NCBI RefSeq assembly: GCF_000235565.1
Contig: NC_017527.1
Location: 868,001 to 932,000, forward strand
Source of the DNA: Methanothrix harundinacea 6Ac
Lineage (GTDB): Archaea; Halobacteriota; Methanosarcinia; Methanotrichales; Methanotrichaceae
Reading direction: 5' to 3'
DNA: 64,000 nt
The notes under the pieces were generated by a model. It did no database searches, was not told where the DNA came from, and saw nothing but the letters and a program-made list of their open reading frames with translations. Numbering within the stretch: the stretch's first letter is position 1; the number at the start of each line of letters is the position of its first letter. A program made the translations under genes and the position numbers. Below are positions 43,792 to 52,958 of the stretch, in pieces.

Positions 43792-45507
43792 TCAGATCGA
43801 GAGGAGGGCGTTGAGGATCGTCCCGACGATCGTCGCCGCCAAAACCATGATCAGAGCCGACCTCGCGGTGTTCTTCAGCCCCAGCTCCTTCATGAAGACG
43901 GCGAAGGTGGCAACGCACGGGAAGTACATCGCGAGGACGACGGAGGCGACTACCAGCTGGCCCGCCGTCATCCCCAACGGCGCCAGCATCCCCACAGCCA
44001 CGTCCTTTCTCAGAAACCCGACGATCATGGTGGCAGCGGCGTCCTTCGGGAGGCCGAAGAGGCCGGTGATGATCGGCTCCGCCAGGCCTCCGACGAGATC
44101 GACGACCCCGGCGATGAAGAGGACGTTCATCAGGAAGACCCCCAGGAGGACGTAGGGGACCGCCTCCTTCAGGAAGTGCTTCGACCTCATCCAGGTCTTC
44201 TTGAAGAGGGCTCTTCCGTCGGGGACCCGGTAGGGAGGGATCTCAAGGAAGATCTCCGGCGACTCCCCGCCTACGATCCTCGAGAGGATGAAGCCGGCGG
44301 AGATGAAGACGAGGAAGAGGGTCCCGTAGACGACGGCGATGTACCGGAGGCCGAAGGGGCCGAGGAGCCCCCAGATCATGGCGTTCTGAGCGGCGCAGGG
44401 GACGGAGACGGCCATCAGGGTGGCGGCGAGGTACCTCTGCTTTTCCGACTCCAGGACCCTCGTGGCCATCACCCCCGGGACGTTGCAGCCTAGGCCGAGG
44501 ATGCACGGGACCACCGCAGCGCCGTGGAGGCCGACCCGGTGCATCAGGGCGTCGACGAGGACGCTGATCCGGGGGAGGTAGCCGACGTCCTCCAGGACCC
44601 CGAGGACGATGTAGAAGGGGATGACGAAGGGGAGGACCATCCCCAGGGGGACGTAGAGGCCGGTGGTGAGGAGGCCGAAGGAGGTGTCGATCTCCGGGGA
44701 TGTCCCGATGAGGATGTCGCGCAAGATGCCGGAGGTGTTCTGGCCGACGACCTCGGTGATCCAGGCCCCGTAGAAGGCGAAGGCGGGGTCGAGGATGGTG
44801 TCGATGAGAGCCTCCCCGACCTTGATCACCCCGGTGAAGGATATGTATAGAACGAGGAGGCCGAAGGGGACGCCGAAGAGGGGCTTGATCGTCGCCTCCT
44901 CCAGCTTCTCGAGGAGGGAGGGGTGCTTGTGGACGACCCTCTGGGACCGCTCTACGATCTCGCCGACCCGCGCCCACCTCTGGTCCGCCGACTCGAACCT
45001 CACCGGGGTAGGAACCCGAGCCCTCGGTATCGCCTCCGCAAGCTCCCTAATCCCCTGGCCGCTGACCGCCACCGCCGGAACCACGGGGACCCCCAGCTCC
45101 TCCTCCAGGGCGGCGAGGTCGATCTCAATCCCCGTCCTCGTCGCCACGTCCCAGAGGTTGAGGACGACGACCGTCGGGAGCCCCCGCTCCAGGATCTGGA
45201 GGGTGAGGTTCAGGTTCCGCTCGAGGTTGGTGGCGTCTACGACGTCGACGACGACGTCCGCCCCCTCCTCGAAGATCTCCCTCGTCACCTCCTCCGCCCG
45301 GCAGGAGGGCTCCAGGGAGTAGACGCCGGGGGGGTCTATCACCTCGGCGCTCTCCCCAGCGATGGAGGTCCTGCCGAGGGTGTACTCGACGGTGGTTCCC
45401 GGGTAGTTGGAGGAGATCACCTCGATCCCCGTGAGCCTGGAGAATACGACGCTCTTTCCGACGTTGGGGTTTCCCATCAGTATTATCTTCAAAACCGGAA
45501 GCTCCAT
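43792..45507 (-). CDS. feoB: ferrous iron transport protein B
   Basis: A membrane Fe(II) transporter with an N-terminal G domain: GNPNVGKSVVFSRLTG (G1), YPGTTVEYTLG (G2), DPPGVYSLEP (G3, Pro where many have Leu) and NLWD (G4). Two gate domains follow with the Cys-Pro-type segments VVPCILGLGCNVPG and SVPCAAQNAMIW. 571 residues is on the short side for the family. No feoA is visible next to it. It is convergent with the HisA-like gene and divergent from the RlmJ-like gene. Confidence 0.94.
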   Translation of the reverse strand: MELPVLKIILMGNPNVGKSVVFSRLTGIEVISSNYPGTTVEYTLGRTSIAGESAEVIDPPGVYSLEPSCRAEEVTREIFEEGADVVVDVVDATNLERNLNLTLQILERGLPTVVVLNLWDVATRTGIEIDLAALEEELGVPVVPAVAVSGQGIRELAEAIPRARVPTPVRFESADQRWARVGEIVERSQRVVHKHPSLLEKLEEATIKPLFGVPFGLLVLYISFTGVIKVGEALIDTILDPAFAFYGAWITEVVGQNTSGILRDILIGTSPEIDTSFGLLTTGLYVPLGMVLPFVIPFYIVLGVLEDVGYLPRISVLVDALMHRVGLHGAAVVPCILGLGCNVPGVMATRVLESEKQRYLAATLMAVSVPCAAQNAMIWGLLGPFGLRYIAVVYGTLFLVFISAGFILSRIVGGESPEIFLEIPPYRVPDGRALFKKTWMRSKHFLKEAVPYVLLGVFLMNVLFIAGVVDLVGGLAEPIITGLFGLPKDAAATMIVGFLRKDVAVGMLAPLGMTAGQLVVASVVLAMYFPCVATFAVFMKELGLKNTARSALIMVLAATIVGTILNALLSI

Positions 45508-45714
45508 TCAATTATCGGGCCGGACCTGATCCGATATGATCCCCAGGCTCCGGCCCCCATGCCTCCTTCGGCCTCTCGCCGCTATCTCTTATATCGCTTT
45601 TGCCCACCCCCGCGCCTCCCGGCTCACAGCCCCATTTTTCTCCGTCGCCCCCATCCCGTCCTTCCGCCCGATCGTCGGGGCAGCTTTATCACCGGAGGAG
45701 GCCGAAGGAAGGGC

Positions 45715-46503
45715 ATGGCCTACGACCACCGCCGCCACGCCGGGAACGCCGGAGACCTCTGGAAGCATATCGTCCTCGCCGAGGTGGCAGACCGGCTCTT
45801 CGAGGCGGGAGTCCGGGTCTACGTCGAGAGCCATGCCGGCCGGCCAGGCTACCGGCTCCGCCCGGGCGGGGAGTGGGAGGGGGGGATCGGGCGGCTCTGG
45901 CCGATTCCGGTGGGGATGGCGGCCCGTCCCTACTTTCAAATCCTCGCCGCCTTGAACCCTCAGGGCCTTGAGCTGTATCCGGGGTCCGCCTCCATCGTCC
46001 TCCACCTCGCGAGGAAGCGCGGCTTCTCCCTGAGGGCAGAGCTCTGGGATACGAGCCCCGAGGTCGAGGCGGCCTGGTTCTCCTCTCGCCAGGAGGGGGT
46101 CCGGTTCCACCTGGGGGACGGCTTCTCCGGGGCGGGGCGGCTCGCCCGGGAGCTGAAGGAGCCCGCCCTCCTCCTCGTTGACTCCCCCTGGACCGACCCC
46201 CGGGACGCCGACCTCGCCCGAGGGCTGATCTCTGAGGCCGTCGGGGCCGGGTGGGTCGTCCTCTCCTGGGAGGCGATCGACGGGTCGACCCGCAGGGAGG
46301 CGGCCTTCCGCCGTCGAGGGTTCGATCTCCTCTTCGAGGAGGCGGGGCTCGCCGGCTCCGGGAAGGGGGCGAGGATGACCCTCGCCTGGGGGGATCGGCA
46401 TCCATACCTGATCGACGATCTGATCGGGGGGCTTTTGGGGATCGAGGAGGAGCTCCCCAGGGCGGCTAGGCGGATGACGGTCCGGATGTCAGAATCTTTT
46501 TAA
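45715..46503 (+). CDS. RlmJ-like N6-adenine methyltransferase family protein
   Basis: 262 residues from the ATG at 45715; the much longer open frame upstream is a shadow of feoB. The N-terminus YDHRRHAGNAGDLWKHIVLAE matches the RlmJ (DUF519) start, and LYPGSASIVLHLAR matches its YPGSP segment. RlmJ methylates A2030 of 23S rRNA. The catalytic (D/N)PP(Y/F) motif is replaced by DSPW (156-159), so activity or target may differ. A TATA-like CTTATATC lies at about 45584-45591. T5 runs into the stop codon and may end transcription. Confidence 0.8.
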   Translation: MAYDHRRHAGNAGDLWKHIVLAEVADRLFEAGVRVYVESHAGRPGYRLRPGGEWEGGIGRLWPIPVGMAARPYFQILAALNPQGLELYPGSASIVLHLARKRGFSLRAELWDTSPEVEAAWFSSRQEGVRFHLGDGFSGAGRLARELKEPALLLVDSPWTDPRDADLARGLISEAVGAGWVVLSWEAIDGSTRREAAFRRRGFDLLFEEAGLAGSGKGARMTLAWGDRHPYLIDDLIGGLLGIEEELPRAARRMTVRMSESF

Positions 46504-46641
46504 CGTATCTCCGCCAAGCTGAGGCCGGAAGATCGAGGCCCCATCTTTTGCCTCCAGGCCGAGGGCCGAGGATGGGGGGGTCGAGGCCGGGGGAGGCGTG
46601 CGGGATTTTGGGGATAGGGTGTATAGGTGGATGAGGAGATT

Positions 46642-48588
46642 ATGGCGCAGGGGGACATTCCGATGAAGAAGGAGAAGAGGGATCTGGATCAGGATCTGGA
46701 TCAGGATTACAGGCGGGAGAGGGAGATCTGGCCGGAGAAGTTCGCCTCCGTCGGCGCGATATTCAGAAAGATCCACCCCGGCGACCGGATATTCATAGGG
46801 ACCGGCTGCGGCGAGCCCCAGCACCTCCTCAAGGCCCTCGTCGAGTACGTAAAAAGTAACCCCAAGGCCTTCTTCGAGGCGGAGGTGATCCACGTCTGGT
46901 CCCTCGGGGTCGCCCCCTACGCCGATGAGAAGCTCGCCGAGAACTTCCGGCTCGACTCCTTCTTCATCGGCGACAGCACCCGGGACGCCGTCAATCGGGG
47001 GGCGGCCGACTACACCCCCATCTTCCTCTCCCAGGTCCCCGATCTGTTCCGAAGAGAGATCACCCCCATCGACGTCGCCCTGGTCCAGACCTCTCCCCCC
47101 GACGAGCACGGGTACATGAGTCTGGGGGTGTCGGTCGACATCGTCAAGGCCGCCCTGGAGATGGCGCCCCTGGTCATCGCCCAGGTGAACCGGTTCATGC
47201 CCCGGATCCACGGCGACGGCTTTCTGAGCGTCGAGGATGTGGACTATCTCGTCCCTTACGACGAGCCGCTCCTGGAGTACCGGCCCGCGGACGTCTCCGA
47301 CACCGCCGCGAGGATCGCCTCCTACGTCGCCCGGATCATCGAGGACGGCTCGACGGTCCAGGTGGGGTACGGCTACGCCCCCAACGCCCTCCTCAGCCAC
47401 CTGCACAAGAAAAAGCACCTGGGGATTCACACCGAGCTTCTCACCGACGGGATCGTGGAATTGATGAAGTCAGGGGTCGTCGACAACTCCAGAAAATCCA
47501 TCGACCGGGGAAAGACCGTCGCGGCATTCTGCATGGGGCGGGCCGAGACCTACGAGTACCTGGACGACAACCCGTCGGTCGAGTTCAAGACCATCGACTA
47601 CACCAATAACCCCCTGATCATATCGAAGATCAAGAGGATGACCGCCATCAACAGCGCCATGGAGATCGACCTCACCGGCCAGGCCACCGCCGAGTCCCTC
47701 GGGTCCACATTCTACAGCGGGATCGGGGGGCAGGCGGACTTCATGCGGGGCGCCCTCCTCGCGCCGGGGGGAAAGTCGATCCTCGCCCTCCCCTCCACCG
47801 CCCTCGGCGGCAAGGTCTCGCGAATCGTCCCCGCCCTCCTCCCCGGCTCCGGCGTCACCCTGACGCGGGGGGACGTCCAGTACGTGGTCACCGAGCGGGG
47901 GATCGCCTACCTCCAGGGCAAGAACATCCGGGAGCGGGCGATGGACCTCATCTCAATCGCCCACCCGGACTTTCAGCCCTGGCTGATCGAGGAGGCAAAG
48001 AGGCTTAATTTGATCTACCAGGATCAGCCCTTCATCCCCGGCAAGGGCGGCGAGTACCCCGAGCACCTCGCCATTCACAGGACGACCCGGTCCGGCCAGG
48101 GCCTCGATATCCTCCTGCGCCCCGTCAGGATCAGCGACGAGCCCCTCATCAAGGAGTTCTTCTATTCCCTATCCGACGAGAGCCTCTACAGCCGGTTCAT
48201 ATCGGCGAGGAGGAACGTCCCCCGGGAGGTGAGGCAGGAGTTCGTCGCCGTCGACTACTCCCGGGACATGGTGATCCTGGCGGTCGTCGAGGAGGAGCGC
48301 GAGCAGGAGACGGCCGTGGGCGTCGGCCAGTACAGCCTCAACCCTGATATGCACACCGCAGAGGTGGCTTTGGTCGTGAGAGACGACTTCCAGGGCAAGG
48401 GCGTGGGAAGCGAGCTCCTCCACTATCTCACCTACCTCGCGAAGAGGCAGGGGCTTCTAGGATTCAGCGCCGAGGTCCTCGTCACCAACCGGCCTATGAT
48501 GGCCCTCTTCGAGGGGATGGGCTTTGAGATCGAGAAGAGGAGGGAGGAGGGGGTCTTCGAGATGAGGATGAGGTTTCGGGAGGTGTGA
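46642..48588 (+). CDS. acetyl-CoA hydrolase/CoA-transferase fused to GNAT acetyltransferase (copy 1)
   Basis: 648 residues from the ATG at 46642; another ATG at 46663 and a GTG at 46627 are alternatives. Residues about 25-470 form the acetate/4-hydroxybutyrate CoA-transferase fold with FIGTGCGEPQ, HLGIHTELLTDG (catalytic-type Glu265), GGQADFMRGALL and YVVTERGIAYLQGK. Residues about 485-645 form a GNAT domain with the acetyl-CoA loop DDFQGKGVGSELL. The usual GxGxxPDAV motif reads GYGYAPNALL. A 12-base tandem repeat (DLDQDLDQD) is near the start. The fusion resembles Pat-type protein acetyltransferases, in which a CoA-binding enzyme module is tied to GNAT. Its paralog is at 57936. Confidence 0.9.
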   Translation: MAQGDIPMKKEKRDLDQDLDQDYRREREIWPEKFASVGAIFRKIHPGDRIFIGTGCGEPQHLLKALVEYVKSNPKAFFEAEVIHVWSLGVAPYADEKLAENFRLDSFFIGDSTRDAVNRGAADYTPIFLSQVPDLFRREITPIDVALVQTSPPDEHGYMSLGVSVDIVKAALEMAPLVIAQVNRFMPRIHGDGFLSVEDVDYLVPYDEPLLEYRPADVSDTAARIASYVARIIEDGSTVQVGYGYAPNALLSHLHKKKHLGIHTELLTDGIVELMKSGVVDNSRKSIDRGKTVAAFCMGRAETYEYLDDNPSVEFKTIDYTNNPLIISKIKRMTAINSAMEIDLTGQATAESLGSTFYSGIGGQADFMRGALLAPGGKSILALPSTALGGKVSRIVPALLPGSGVTLTRGDVQYVVTERGIAYLQGKNIRERAMDLISIAHPDFQPWLIEEAKRLNLIYQDQPFIPGKGGEYPEHLAIHRTTRSGQGLDILLRPVRISDEPLIKEFFYSLSDESLYSRFISARRNVPREVRQEFVAVDYSRDMVILAVVEEEREQETAVGVGQYSLNPDMHTAEVALVVRDDFQGKGVGSELLHYLTYLAKRQGLLGFSAEVLVTNRPMMALFEGMGFEIEKRREEGVFEMRMRFREV

Positions 48589-48872
48589 GGATGATCTCGG
48601 GGAGAGAGGGTTTCGCCTTCTGGAATTTCGTCCAATTTTTCCAAGCATGAAAACTCTATCTTTCAAAAACCTACCCAAAAGCTTTTTGTATGTTAATTCC
48701 ATTTCAAATCACAAAGAGGGAAAAGGAATAGAAATACCAGGAGGAATACCAGGGTAACTTCCTACGATCCTGGCAGTTCTGGGCTATCTGCACCGATCTA
48801 CGGATGTGAACTGTCCGGATATGTCGTTCAAATTGACCTGGAGTTGTTGAACTGAAGCTGAGGTGAAATGAG
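48589..48872. other. AT-rich intergenic region, left edge of an AT-rich island
   Basis: 284 bases. Composition shifts to AT-rich from about 48640, and this continues through the next three genes. A possible promoter lies near CTTTTTGTATGTTAA (about 48681-48695). No gene is seen. Confidence 0.5.
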
Positions 48873-49877
48873 ATGGGATGGAAGGGAACAGTTCGGAGTA
48901 TAGGCGCTGCATCTCGTAGGATGGAACGCGAATCGAGGAGGAGAAGTCGTGAACTTGAAAGGCAGCAACATCAAATTGAGAAAATGCAGGAGCTAGAACG
49001 AGCTACTTATGAAGTTGAAGTATATGAGAATTATATAGAACGACTTCAATCAATGCACAAAGAATGCAGCGAAACTTGTGACTGGGGAGAAATAAAATTG
49101 ATGAAGCCGCCAGAACGCCCTAACAAGTTGAGAATGCACGAATCAGAAGCACAATCTGCACTGGACAATTATAAGCCTGGACTCCGTGATAAGCTATTAA
49201 AGAAATCTGAAGACTTACGTCAGAAATTGGTAAACGAAGTCGAATATGCAAAAGAGACTGATAGAAGAGAATATCAAGAAGCGTTGGAACAGCACGCTTT
49301 AAATTATTCGGACTGGGAGGTATCGATTAAAGTCGCAGAAAAAATGATTCGAGGCGATCTCAAAGCATATTTCGACGCAATAGAACAGGCAAATCCATTC
49401 GAGGAACTTAAGGGGGTCGGTTCAGGCATAGAATTCAAGATGGGTAAGGAATCCATCATGAATGCCATATTGCATGTAAATGGCGATCATGTCATTCCTT
49501 CTGAGGCGAAGACCCTATTAAAAAATGGGAAACTCTCTGTAAAACCTATTCCAAAAGGGAAGTTCTATGAAATTTATCAAGATTATGTATGCAGTAGCGT
49601 TTTGAGGGTAGCAAGAGAGTTCTATGCGCTCTTGCCTGCGGATATGTTGATAATTACTGCCATGACCGATTTGCTGAATACTAAAACGGGTCACATCGAG
49701 GAACAACCGATACTGTCAGCTGTAATCCCAAGGAAAACGCTAGAACGTCTTAATTTTGAGACATTAGACCCGTCCGATTCCATGGGGAATTTTGTTCACC
49801 AGATGAATTTCAAAAAGACAAAAGGGTTTTCTGCTATTGAGCCCATCACACCAGAATCCTTAGATTTGGAAACATGA
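48873..49877 (+). CDS. coiled-coil protein of unknown function
   Basis: 334 residues; the ATG follows GAGGTGA. Residues about 15-65 form a highly charged coiled coil (RRMERESRRRSRELERQQHQ), and a second helical stretch is at about 105-165. A globular C-terminal part contains FYEIYQDYVCSSVLRVAREF and LLPADMLIITAMTDLLNTKT. No signal peptide or catalytic motif is visible, and I do not recognise a family. Base composition is much more AT-rich than the neighbouring host genes, a sign of transfer. It is followed 22 bases later by a lipoprotein gene with a strong ribosome site. Confidence 0.78.
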   Translation: MGWKGTVRSIGAASRRMERESRRRSRELERQQHQIEKMQELERATYEVEVYENYIERLQSMHKECSETCDWGEIKLMKPPERPNKLRMHESEAQSALDNYKPGLRDKLLKKSEDLRQKLVNEVEYAKETDRREYQEALEQHALNYSDWEVSIKVAEKMIRGDLKAYFDAIEQANPFEELKGVGSGIEFKMGKESIMNAILHVNGDHVIPSEAKTLLKNGKLSVKPIPKGKFYEIYQDYVCSSVLRVAREFYALLPADMLIITAMTDLLNTKTGHIEEQPILSAVIPRKTLERLNFETLDPSDSMGNFVHQMNFKKTKGFSAIEPITPESLDLET

Positions 49878-49899
49878 ATGGTATGAGGAGGAGAATTAA

Positions 49900-50466
49900 A
49901 TGGGAACTAAAGAAAAATTCTTGGCAATCTTGTGGGTAGCATGCGTATCCGCTTTGCTTTGTGGATGTCTCGGAGGAGAGTCGAACGAGATGCAAAGTTC
50001 TTCAGGATCAGCTTCTGCATCTGAGGTTTTGACTTATTCGACCGATCTCGGGGACGTGAATATAGAAATTCCGTATAAACTTGAACCAAATAAAGGATCG
50101 AGCGGAACTGTGCTGAACTTGGCAAAACCGGGAATGATCAAGCCATTGGTCGTCATCCTTCTACAGGATACGTGGGGAGAAAATTTAGAGACCTATGCGG
50201 CTAGCATGGTCGGTGAAGATGAGACATACACGGAAATGACCACCGATGACGGGCATAGAATGCTGTTCTATACAACAGATGCCGGTCGAGATCGAGAAGG
50301 CAAGCCTATTTATCGCTACTTTGGATTTATTGACTACCTTGCCGAGAAGAACGTGGTCATAGAGATTTTTGGCTACTCGAAAACCGTGTTAGACGGGGAT
50401 GTTATAGCAGTCTTTGATGAAGATGTGTTCAAGAATATGTGTCAATCATTTGCCTTCGTTAGTTGA
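49900..50466 (+). CDS. putative lipoprotein
   Basis: 188 residues after a strong GAGGAGGAG site. The signal FLAILWVACVSALLCGC ends in a lipobox-like LLCGC, so the mature protein is probably lipid-anchored outside the membrane. A Ser-rich linker precedes a compact domain (LTYSTDLGDVNIEIPYKLEP, then VVIEIFGYSKTVLDGDVIAVF) reminiscent of small PsbP/DUF1795-like folds. The function is unknown. It is AT-rich like its neighbours and ends in a strong hairpin. Confidence 0.82.
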   Translation: MGTKEKFLAILWVACVSALLCGCLGGESNEMQSSSGSASASEVLTYSTDLGDVNIEIPYKLEPNKGSSGTVLNLAKPGMIKPLVVILLQDTWGENLETYAASMVGEDETYTEMTTDDGHRMLFYTTDAGRDREGKPIYRYFGFIDYLAEKNVVIEIFGYSKTVLDGDVIAVFDEDVFKNMCQSFAFVS

Positions 50467-50491
50467 ATAGAGATGATAAATCATCTCTATT
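50466..50491 (+). terminator. strong hairpin terminator
   Basis: AATAGAGATGA (50466-50476) and TCATCTCTATT (50481-50491) form a perfect 11-bp stem with a TAAA loop. The stem starts at the last base of the lipoprotein stop codon and is followed by CTTATTTCGTTTTC. Confidence 0.75.
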
Positions 50492-50628
50492 CTTATTTCG
50501 TTTTCAATTGACCGTTCAATATAATGTCCATTTAGGACTGCTTAGGGTTTTAACCGAAACGTTTTTCTAATATGTTGTACGTTATTTTTTATCATCTAAT
50601 TGTAAGCGTATATTGGAGGGAAGATACG

Positions 50629-50940
50629 TTGGAAGCTCAAGCCAAAAAGTTTTGCTCTGAATGTGGAGAAGCGATCAACCCCAAGGCTGAGATCTGTCCG
50701 AAATGTGGCGTCAGAGTTGCACCAGCACCGGCCAATAATTCTAAGAGTAGAGACACTGCAGGATTGCTTGCTCTTTTCTTGGGTGGCTTGGGAGCCCATA
50801 AGTTTTATCTTGGCAATACAAAAATGGGGATAATCTACATCCTCTTTTGCTGGACCTTTATCCCGGCTATTATAGGCTTTTTCGAAGCAATCCAATTCTT
50901 CCGTATGCCTCATGATGTGTTCCATGCGCGGTACGGTTGA
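50629..50940 (+). CDS. zinc-ribbon plus TM2-domain membrane protein
   Basis: 103 residues from a TTG at 50629 with GGAGGG ahead; the longer ATG reading adds 19 residues with no ribosome site. An N-terminal zinc ribbon (CSECGEAINPKAEICPKCG) is followed by a TM2 domain: two membrane helices joined by a short turn, with GGLGAHKFYLGNTKMGIIYI. TM2 proteins are small membrane proteins of unclear function. The gene is AT-rich like the two before it but separated from them by a terminator. Confidence 0.88.
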   Translation: MEAQAKKFCSECGEAINPKAEICPKCGVRVAPAPANNSKSRDTAGLLALFLGGLGAHKFYLGNTKMGIIYILFCWTFIPAIIGFFEAIQFFRMPHDVFHARYG

Positions 50941-51297
50941 ATGGATTACCCTAATTTTTCTCTCTAGATTCATTATTTTAGCTTTAAAGAAGTTTATAAT
51001 CACAGTGCTGTCAATTATGCCTTAAGAGATAAGTTCTAGCTGAAAATGAAAAACTTGGGCTAGGCATGACTACAGAAGAACTTTAGACCAAACAACTTGC
51101 CGGACGATGAGGGTTTTCTCCTACACCCTTGCCGCCCATAAAATTTAGGAAAATTTAAAATTCTACTTTTATATTTAGGTGGGCTCACCTGACGTTCTCG
51201 ATTTTTTAATTGTCTGGAGCCTCAACCCGAAGATCTTTATCCCTCCGAATCCTTTTACTCGCACCGGATCATGGAGTTGGTCTTCGGGAGAGAGAAG
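50941..51297. other. AT-rich intergenic region, right edge of the island
   Basis: 357 bases with no supported gene. It holds several AT blocks (for example AAATTTAGGAAAATTTAAAA near 51140-51160) and an imperfect dyad AGGTGGGCTCACCT at 51177-51190 that could be an operator for the gene at 51298. Composition returns to GC-rich after about 51200. Confidence 0.45.
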
Positions 51298-51723
51298 ATG
51301 GAACCACGTCTGAATATCGTGACTCTGGGGGTCGAGGATCTGGAGAGGGCCGTCTCCTTTTATAAGGACGGCCTCGGCTGGCCGCTCTCCAGCATCAGCG
51401 GAGGCGACTATGCCATATTCAAGACCAGCACGGGAACGGCGCTGGCCCTATTTCCCCGCCGTCTCCTGGCGGAGGATGCCTGCGTTCAAGACCGCGGGGG
51501 GTTTGGAGGGATCACTCTCGCGCAGAACGTTCCGTCCAGAGAGGAGGTCGACGGGGCGCTCTCGCAGGCCGTTTCTGCCGGCGGAACCCTTCTTAAGAGG
51601 GCATCTGACACCGATTGGGGAGGCTACTCTGGATATTTCGCCGATCCTGACGGCCATCCGTGGGAGGTGGCATATAACCCCCTCTTCGAACTTCGGCAGG
51701 GCAAATTGGTGCTGCCTGATTGA
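51298..51723 (+). CDS. VOC-family (glyoxalase/bleomycin-resistance fold) protein
   Basis: 141 residues from the ATG at 51298, which follows GGGAGAG; an ATG 27 bases earlier lacks a ribosome site. A single VOC unit: RLNIVTLGVEDLERAVSFYKDGLGW, then GYSGYFADPDGHPWEVAYNP at the C-terminus with the usual metal-binding Glu. Substrate unknown; such proteins range from glyoxalases to binding proteins. The Cdd1-like gene follows 14 bases later, so they may be co-transcribed. Confidence 0.9.
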   Translation: MEPRLNIVTLGVEDLERAVSFYKDGLGWPLSSISGGDYAIFKTSTGTALALFPRRLLAEDACVQDRGGFGGITLAQNVPSREEVDGALSQAVSAGGTLLKRASDTDWGGYSGYFADPDGHPWEVAYNPLFELRQGKLVLPD

Positions 51724-51737
51724 GGGGCAGATCGTCT

Positions 51738-52067
51738 ATGAACCGGGAGAAGTTCACCAGATTGGAGGAGATCCCCAACGTCGGCCCCTCTATAGCGGAG
51801 GATCTGCGCCTGGTCGGGGTCTCTCATCCGCAGGATCTGATAGGGCGAGATCCATATCAGATGTACGAGGAGCTGTGTCTGAAAACAGGGGAGCAGCATG
51901 ACCCCTGCGTCATCGACGTCTTCATCTCCGCCGTCAGATTCATGGAAGGCGAGCCCCAACGGCCCTGGTGGGCTTATACCCCGGAGCGGAAGGAGAGGCT
52001 AGCCGGCGGGGATGCGTTCGGCGATGCCAAATGCTCCAGGGGACGGCCACCCGAAGGAAGCCGCTGA
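51738..52067 (+). CDS. Cdd1-like helix-hairpin-helix protein
   Basis: 109 residues starting MNREKFTRLEEIPNVGPSIA. The helix-hairpin-helix LEEIPNVGPSIAEDLRLVG and the C-terminal CLKTGEQHDPCVIDVFISAVRFMEG match the small Pathogenicity-locus (Cdd1) family, which pairs an HhH with a Cys-containing tail. The biochemical role is not known; DNA binding is the usual guess. It lies 14 bases after the VOC gene. Confidence 0.85.
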   Translation: MNREKFTRLEEIPNVGPSIAEDLRLVGVSHPQDLIGRDPYQMYEELCLKTGEQHDPCVIDVFISAVRFMEGEPQRPWWAYTPERKERLAGGDAFGDAKCSRGRPPEGSR

Positions 52068-52307
52068 GCCTGGCCGCTGGGAGTGATACGGAATGCTCTG
52101 GGGGAAGGGCCTCCCCCCCTCCCTCGCCTGGACGGCGGGAACGATCTTCACCGATCAAAAGAACGTCCGCTTCAGGAGAGAATAGGAGGAAGACGGAAGG
52201 CCTGAGCAGACGGAGCCGCCGGAAAGTCCTGCTCGGAGGGCGGCCTATCCTGCGGCCCCCCCTGGAGTTCCGACACCGTCTTATCGGCCGGCGACGAGGG
52301 AGGGGCG

Positions 52308-52958
52308 ATGAACTCCGATAGAATCGAAGAGCTCATAGCCTTCCACCATGCGACGAAGGAGGAGATCGCTGGCCGCCTCGCCGACTTCCGGCGGATCTGG
52401 GCCGCCGGGTCGGACGAGGACCTCTTCGCCGAGCTCGCCTTCTGCCTGCTGACGCCCCAATCCCGGGCCCGGGTCTGCTGGCCCGCCGTCGAGCGGCTCC
52501 GGGGCTGCGGCCTCCTCTTCTGCGGCACCGCCGGAGAGGTGGAGGGGGAGCTGGAACGCGTCCGGTTCGCCGAGACGAAGGCGGGGCGGATCGTCGCCGC
52601 CCGCCGTCAGTTCACCCGAAACGGTCGTCTTGCGATCCGGGCGGTCCTGGAGGGGTTCGCAGACCCCCGAGCCGCCCGGGAGTGGCTCGTCGGAAACGTT
52701 TCGGGGTTGGGCTACAAGGAGGCGGGCCACTTCCTCCGGAACATCGGCCTCGCGGAGGAGCTCGCCATCCTCGACAGGCACATCCTGAAGAATTTGGTCA
52801 TACTCGGCGTCATCGACGAGATCCCGAAGTCCCTCACAAGGAAGAGGTACCTGGAGATCGAGAGGAGGATGATGGAGTTCTCGCAGAAGACGGGGATACC
52901 CATGGGCCACCTCGACCTCCTCCTCTGGTCGAAGGAGACGGGGGAGATCTTCAAATGA
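52308..52958 (+). CDS. ogg: 8-oxoguanine DNA glycosylase/lyase, archaeal Ogg2 type
   Basis: Removes 8-oxoguanine and nicks the site. The 216 residues have the HhH-GPD layout. GLGYKEAGHFLRN contains the catalytic Lys137 and ILDRHILKN the Asp156. The N-terminal LAFCLLTPQSRARVCWPAV is typical of Ogg2. GGAGGGG precedes the ATG. It is convergent, with an 8-base overlap, with the DUF4130 gene of the radical-SAM pair, placing three repair-linked genes together. Confidence 0.94.
   Translation: MNSDRIEELIAFHHATKEEIAGRLADFRRIWAAGSDEDLFAELAFCLLTPQSRARVCWPAVERLRGCGLLFCGTAGEVEGELERVRFAETKAGRIVAARRQFTRNGRLAIRAVLEGFADPRAAREWLVGNVSGLGYKEAGHFLRNIGLAEELAILDRHILKNLVILGVIDEIPKSLTRKRYLEIERRMMEFSQKTGIPMGHLDLLLWSKETGEIFK

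Noticed and set aside
44923-45714. Upstream part of the long ORF ending at 46503
   Set aside because: It is antisense to feoB. The RlmJ-like N-terminus begins at the ATG at 45715.
46681-46707. Short tandem repeat as a CRISPR or regulatory repeat
   Set aside because: It is a 12-base in-frame coding repeat (DLDQ) at the start of a gene. No CRISPR array with spaced repeats was seen in the window.
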